Part shown: one piece after another, positions 42,109 to 45,962 of the stretch
Numbering within the stretch: position 1 is the first letter of the stretch
Layout of the letters: every line of letters begins with the position of its first letter
From: an uncultured Blautia sp.
GTDB taxonomy: Bacteria > Bacillota > Clostridia > Lachnospirales > Lachnospiraceae
Assembly (NCBI GenBank): GCA_934364795.1
Contig: CAKRMK010000025.1
Span: forward strand, 1-45,962
Length of the DNA stretch: 45,962 bases
Direction of reading: 5' to 3'
Notes under the pieces: model-generated
Told to the model about the DNA's origin: nothing
What the model saw: only the letters and a program-made list of their open reading frames with translations
Databases searched by the model: none
Position numbers and translations under genes: made by a program

Positions 42109-42675
42109 TCATTTTTCCAGAAAATTCTCTATCATTTTTCTACCATCTGGTGTCATGACTGACTCTGGATGAAACTGTACTCCATATACCGGATATTCTT
42201 CATGTTCCACTGCCATGATTTCCCCGTCCTCTGACTTCGCTGTTATTATTAACTCTGGTGGAAGTGTTTCTTCTTTTGCTGACAGAGAATGATATCTTGC
42301 TGCCGGAAATTTTTCCGGCAGTCCATTTAACAGGACACTGTCGCAGGTTCGGATCATTTCATCCTGTTTTCCATGCTTCAGTTCTTTCGCATAGGAAACC
42401 ACACCTCCAAAAGCTTCGCAAATACTCTGATGTCCCAGGCACACACCCAGAATAGGAATTTTTCCGGCAAACTCTTTAATCACTGGAATACAGATTCCTG
42501 CATCTGCAGGTTTTCCAGGTCCAGGAGATAAAACAATGGCTTCAGGTTGCATTTTTTCAATATCAGCTAATGTAATTTCATCATTTCGCACCACCTGAAT
42601 GTCCGGATTAACGGACCCGATCAGCTGGTAAAGGTTATAGGAAAAACTGTCGTAATTATCAATCAGTAAAATCAT
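42109..42675 (-). CDS. trpG: Anthranilate synthase glutamine amidotransferase subunit
   Basis: A 188-residue class I amidotransferase delivering ammonia from glutamine to TrpE. The triad is visible as Cys in LGVCLGHQSICEAFGG near residue 79 and His/Glu in VQFHPESVMTPDG near 170; the oxyanion segment is LSPGPGKPADAG near 50. It overlaps trpE by four bases (ATGA), the standard coupling for equal production of both subunits. It may also serve folate synthesis as PabA; no second copy is seen here. Confidence 0.97.
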   Translation of the reverse strand: MILLIDNYDSFSYNLYQLIGSVNPDIQVVRNDEITLADIEKMQPEAIVLSPGPGKPADAGICIPVIKEFAGKIPILGVCLGHQSICEAFGGVVSYAKELKHGKQDEMIRTCDSVLLNGLPEKFPAARYHSLSAKEETLPPELIITAKSEDGEIMAVEHEEYPVYGVQFHPESVMTPDGRKMIENFLEK

Positions 42676-44180
42676 TCTAATCCCTCCTGGGCCTGGCTGA
42701 TGGCTCTTACCACTGCTCTTGCTTTATTCTGGCATTCTTCAAATTCTTTTTCCGGTACACTGTCTGCTACAATTCCTGCACCGGATCTGATACAGATTTC
42801 ATCCTTCTTTTTATAAACCAGGCGGATTGCAATGCAGACATCCAGATTTCCTGTAAAATCCACATATCCAATAGCACCGCCATAAATACCACGTTTACTT
42901 TTTTCCAGTTCCTGAATGATCTGGCATGCACGGAATTTCGGAGCTCCTGAAAGGGTTCCTGCAGGTAAAATGGCATCCACTGCGTCAATAGCATCTTTTC
43001 CTTTCTTAATAGTTCCTGTTACAGTAGAACCAAGATGCATGACACAGGAGTATCTTTCTACAGTCAGGTATTTTTCTACTTTCACACTGCCAAGCTCACT
43101 GATTTTTCCAATATCATTTCTTCCCAGATCCACCAGCATATTGTGCTCTGCAAGTTCTTTTTCATCCTGTAAAAGATCTGCTTCCAGTGCTTTATCTTCT
43201 TCTGGAGTTTTTCCTCTTGGTCTTGTACCGGCAAGTGGAAATGTACTTAATTTTCCATGTTCCAGTTTTACCAGTGTCTCTGGAGAAGCACCTGCAATTT
43301 CGATGTCATCACTGGAAAAATAAAACATATAAGGAGATGGATTAGTAGCCCTTAACACCCTGTAGGTGTCAAAAAGACTTCCTTCTGCCTTTGCACGCAT
43401 TGGATTGGAAAGAACTACCTGGAAAATATCACCTTCATGAATATAATGTTTTGCTTTTTCTACCATGCTGCAATATTTTTCTTTTGGAAACTGTGGCTGG
43501 ATTTCTGATTTCAGCTGTATTGGAGGAAATTCCTTTTTTTCTCCCCGTTTGATCAGCTCTGTCATTTTTTCAAGTTTTTCAAAGGCCTTTTTATAGGACA
43601 GTTCCAGTTTTTCCTTATCTTCACAATCTTCTATGAGAACTCCTGTGATCAGCAGTACTTTCTGTCTGTAGTGATCAAATGCGATTACCTCATTAAACAG
43701 CATTAAATCCAGATCCCGAAAATCCTGCTGTTCCTCATCTTTTAGTTCCAGTTTCGGTTCACTGTATTTGATGTAATCATAGGAAAAATATCCCACCAGA
43801 CCACCTGTAAAGGCTGGCATATTTTCCATAACCGGGGTTTTATACTGCTGGATGATTTCTCTGATAGCATCACCAGGATGTGCTACATGACGTATCTCCT
43901 CTGCCTCTTCTTCATCATTTACAGATGTTTTCCGAATTTTCAGAATTCCATCCGTACAGGTAATTTCCATTGATGGATCATATCCCAGGAAAGAATACCT
44001 GCCCCACACTTCATTCTGGCTTGCACTTTCCAGCAGATAGCAATGATGACTGGCTTTCTGAAGGATTCTCATCATTTCGACTGGTGTATAACTGTCTGCA
44101 TACAATTCTTTGCAGACCGGAATTCTTTTATAGTTTCCTGCTGCTGCCATTTCTCTGACTTTCTCAACTGATGGATACAT
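42672..44180 (-). CDS. trpE: Anthranilate synthase component I
   Basis: A 502-residue enzyme converting chorismate to anthranilate with ammonia from TrpG. The N-terminal domain has LLESASQNEVWGRYSFLG, whose L-L-E-S block is the tryptophan feedback site. The chorismate-binding domain has FQVVLSNPMRAKA, YMFYFSSDDIEIAGASPETL, PLAGTRPRGKTPEED, LVDLGRNDIGKI and GTLSGAPKFRACQII. It is full length and intact. A GAGGTG site precedes the ATG. It is the first gene behind the T-box leader. Confidence 0.98.
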   Translation of the reverse strand: MYPSVEKVREMAAAGNYKRIPVCKELYADSYTPVEMMRILQKASHHCYLLESASQNEVWGRYSFLGYDPSMEITCTDGILKIRKTSVNDEEEAEEIRHVAHPGDAIREIIQQYKTPVMENMPAFTGGLVGYFSYDYIKYSEPKLELKDEEQQDFRDLDLMLFNEVIAFDHYRQKVLLITGVLIEDCEDKEKLELSYKKAFEKLEKMTELIKRGEKKEFPPIQLKSEIQPQFPKEKYCSMVEKAKHYIHEGDIFQVVLSNPMRAKAEGSLFDTYRVLRATNPSPYMFYFSSDDIEIAGASPETLVKLEHGKLSTFPLAGTRPRGKTPEEDKALEADLLQDEKELAEHNMLVDLGRNDIGKISELGSVKVEKYLTVERYSCVMHLGSTVTGTIKKGKDAIDAVDAILPAGTLSGAPKFRACQIIQELEKSKRGIYGGAIGYVDFTGNLDVCIAIRLVYKKKDEICIRSGAGIVADSVPEKEFEECQNKARAVVRAISQAQEGLE

Positions 44181-44315
44181 AAAACACCTCCGATTCTTAC
44201 TTGTGAACCTTATTTTACTTGCAGAATTTCATTTTTCATAAGCTGATACCAAAAAGAATGCTGTCTGACAGTTTTTTTATAATAACAGGTTCCTGTAGAA
44301 TCTACTGTTGTATAC

Positions 44316-44600
44316 AAAAAGACCCGTCCAAGACAGAACTTCTAATATCTGTCAAGGACGGGTCCTGAATTTACTCACCCGCGGTGCCACCTTGATTCAC
44401 GATCGAAATAAATCGTGCGCTTAACGGAATACCATCATATTCCTGACAACTTACGTGTGTCTCACGTCGCATAATACTTGATAACTCCTTATCTTTCCAT
44501 GCGCCCTCTGCGGTCCATTTAACAAACTGCTTTACCATCCGGCTCTCAGCTTCCCGGACTCTCTGTGGGTGCACGATTGTTTTTATCTCCGCTTCAACGG
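44316..44600 (-). promoter_or_regulatory. Tryptophan T-box leader riboswitch
   Basis: The conserved T-box bulge sequence AAGGTGGCACCGCGGG is at 44393-44378 on the minus strand. Stem I lies upstream, with a specifier-region TGG in TTAAATGGACCGCAG. Downstream is a terminator with the stem GACCCGTCC/GGACGGGTC (44321-44329 with 44356-44364) followed by T5. Uncharged tRNA-Trp would pair with the specifier TGG and with the T-box bulge and prevent termination, switching on trpEGDCFBA. The Trp specificity is assigned from the TGG and from the genes controlled. Confidence 0.95.
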
Positions 44601-44628
44601 TTTAGTCTGTTAAATTAAATTTTTATAT

Positions 44629-44657
44629 AAAATAGCACATTGAAAATATGTTGTCAA
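44629..44657 (-). promoter_or_regulatory. Promoter of the trp operon
   Basis: TTGACA (44657-44652), a 17-base spacer and TATTTT (44634-44629) on the minus strand. Transcription would start about 20-30 bases before the T-box stem I, 40 bases after the rhaD stop. Confidence 0.65.
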
Positions 44658-44696
44658 GTATTTTCTGAAAAAACTTTATTACAGTAATGTGTCAAG

Positions 44697-45527
44697 TTAT
44701 TCTTTTTCATAAAGAAATTCTTCCGGCAATGTAACATGGAAGTCTTTTGCTACTGCGCGGAAATTATCTGGTGTGATTGTCTGAAGCTTACGTGGTGCCA
44801 TAGACATTACTTTTACAAGAATCTCTGCTGATTTCTCCACAGTGTGAAGCAGGCCGAATGTCAGGTCAAAATCTTCTCCAGAACAGAACATTCCATGATG
44901 TGCCCAGATAACAACGTCATATTTTTTCATAAGTTCTGCTGTTTTTACAGCAATTTCTCTGCCGCCTGGCACCATCCAGCCAACTACGCCCACACCGTCT
45001 GGAAATACTACCGGACACTCTGTGGCAGATTCCCAGAGCTCTCTTGTAAATATCTTATCCTCCAGAGGAAGGACAAAAGTAAGGGCAATGGTATTGGTAG
45101 TATGTGCATGATAAATAACACGATGTCTGCCATTGGTAAGCTTTTTCTTTACTTCGTGATTCATCAGATGGGTTGGAAGCTCACTGGTAGGACGGCCGCC
45201 TTCCACAAGTCCCCAGCGGATTCTATAATTAACACCTTTATCATCCAGTTCAATGATTGCAAGGCATGCTTCAGGGTCAACTGCAATATTTCGGAAATAT
45301 TTGCCACTTCCTGTTACAAGGAAGAACTCTCCTGCAAGCCCTGGAACCTCTGTACCAATAGGCTGCCACTCTCCTGGCGCATTTAAACGTGGACGAATCA
45401 TTTCTACTTCTTCATTTTTCAGACGATAGCTTAAATTTCCACCATTTCTTTCATGCCATCCCTGCTGGAAACCATCATCTGCCATTTTAATAAAACCCTT
45501 CATAAATTTGGAATCTAAAATTTTCAT
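44697..45527 (-). CDS. rhaD: Rhamnulose-1-phosphate aldolase
   Basis: A 276-residue class II (zinc) aldolase that cleaves rhamnulose-1-phosphate into dihydroxyacetone phosphate and lactaldehyde, the last step of rhamnose catabolism. It starts MKILDSKFMKGFIKMADDGF. It has GWHERNGGNLSYRL near residue 23, GEFFLVTGSGKYFRNI near 66, the zinc histidines of VIYHAHTTNTIAL near 140 and WAHHGMFCSGEDFDLTFGL near 210. AGGAGAAGAAGG precedes the ATG. The other rhamnose genes (rhaA, rhaB) are not in the window. It is transcribed away from the tRNA. Confidence 0.95.
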   Translation of the reverse strand: MKILDSKFMKGFIKMADDGFQQGWHERNGGNLSYRLKNEEVEMIRPRLNAPGEWQPIGTEVPGLAGEFFLVTGSGKYFRNIAVDPEACLAIIELDDKGVNYRIRWGLVEGGRPTSELPTHLMNHEVKKKLTNGRHRVIYHAHTTNTIALTFVLPLEDKIFTRELWESATECPVVFPDGVGVVGWMVPGGREIAVKTAELMKKYDVVIWAHHGMFCSGEDFDLTFGLLHTVEKSAEILVKVMSMAPRKLQTITPDNFRAVAKDFHVTLPEEFLYEKE

Positions 45528-45812
45528 ACCTTCTTCTCCTTTTCTCGTATCGCCGGTAATTCTGTTGCCGGACGCAATTATGATCCTTTGTGTAATGGAT
45601 CATACAGATACACAGCATTTTTTGTTCTTAGTCGCTCTGGTATCTGGTATGTTTTTATTGACTTCTTTTTGTTTACAGGTTCAGTATACCATTTCTGAAT
45701 TATTTTAAAAGAACCTGACTTGCTTTCTTTTTGCTTCTTTTTTGCAAATAAGGACCCAAATACATGTAAAAATCTCCGGCAAAATATTTTTTAAATTTTT
45801 TCAAAAAAGTTG
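45528..45812. other. Intergenic region upstream of rhaD
   Basis: No coding frame stands out. GATCC/GGATC (near 45581 and 45596) and GCCGG/CCGGA-like pairs could form small hairpins or a regulator site for rhaD. A TATACT at about 45680 on the minus strand may be its -10 box, without a clear -35. Confidence 0.3.
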
Positions 45813-45842
45813 TTGACAATTTGCGACAGTTGATAGTATAAT
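45813..45842 (+). promoter_or_regulatory. Promoter of the tRNA-Val gene
   Basis: TTGACA (45813-45818), an 18-base spacer and TATAAT (45837-45842). It is 47 bases before the mature tRNA 5' end. Confidence 0.85.
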
Positions 45843-45889
45843 AGCAAAGCGAGCTGCGGAAGAGAAATAAATCTTCACAGTTTGGATAT

Positions 45890-45962
45890 GGGGTCTTAGC
45901 TCAGCTGGGAGAGCATCTGCCTTACAAGCAGAGGGTCACAGGTTCGAGCCCTGTAGGCCCCA
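45890..45962 (+). tRNA. tRNA-Val (anticodon UAC)
   Basis: A 73-base cloverleaf. The acceptor GGGGTCT pairs with AGGCCCC (one T-G pair), the D-arm contains TAGCTCAGCTGGGAGAGC, the anticodon loop is CTTACAA with TAC, and the T-arm is CACAGGTTCGAGCCCTGTA; discriminator A is the last base of the window. Whether CCA is encoded cannot be seen. A tRNA cluster may continue beyond the edge. Confidence 0.97.

Noticed and set aside
44371..44574. 67-codon frame on the minus strand before trpE
   Set aside because: It lies wholly inside the T-box leader, whose RNA structure explains the conservation.

Overview
The window looks like a chromosomal segment of a low-to-medium GC, anaerobic Firmicute, most likely a Lachnospiraceae (Blautia/Ruminococcus-like). 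This is inferred from type III glutamine synthetase, an AarF/phasin-like pair, an Rpn-family nuclease, a Trp T-box operon and corrinoid-activator-like proteins, without any database search. Almost every gene is on the minus strand; the exceptions are a tiny toxin gene and the tRNA at the right edge.

Region 1 (1-16.9 kb) is a surface-polysaccharide cluster read right to left. From upstream to downstream it holds a decayed rmlC remnant, a DUF1972 glycosyltransferase, a DUF1919 protein, two GT4 and one GT11 (fucosyl-type) transferase, a GT2, an EpsG-like protein, a Wzy-like polymerase, two more GT2s, a pyruvyl transferase, a Wzx flippase, an F420-hydrogenase-like Fe-S protein, a nucleotidyltransferase, two gene scraps and an acyltransferase-3 fragment. 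Its main surprise is a set of simple-sequence tracts inside genes. Coding-strand poly-G runs of 8, 8 and 7 bases lie in the Fe-S protein, Wzy and DUF1919 genes, and a CTGCT pentanucleotide repeat of about 14.8 units heads the acyltransferase. In Wzy and DUF1919 the present tract length breaks the frame, and adding exactly one G restores a full-length family-like protein. This is what a multi-gene phase-variable glycan locus would look like, captured with several genes OFF. Homopolymer miscalling is the competing explanation.

Region 2 (17-23.3 kb) holds an AarF/UbiB-like kinase, a phasin-like coiled-coil protein, a DgkA-type lipid kinase, an Rpn-family nuclease and an ASKHA corrinoid-activator-like protein without a ferredoxin domain. 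It also holds a probable type I toxin-antitoxin module: a 28-residue holin-like toxin on the plus strand with a converging antisense RNA on the minus strand, both with near-consensus promoters.

Region 3 (23.3-37.3 kb) is housekeeping: leuS, an S41 protease, ftsX-ftsE, a PucR/CdaR-type regulator, a YitT protein, a VWA/MoxR pair, type III glutamine synthetase and a diacylglycerol-kinase-family protein. Several intrinsic terminators separate the units.

Region 4 (37.3-46 kb) is a complete tryptophan operon, trpE-G-D-C-F-B-A, controlled by a T-box leader and closed by a strong terminator. Upstream lie rhaD (rhamnulose-1-phosphate aldolase) and, on the opposite strand, a tRNA-Val(UAC) with its own promoter at the window edge.
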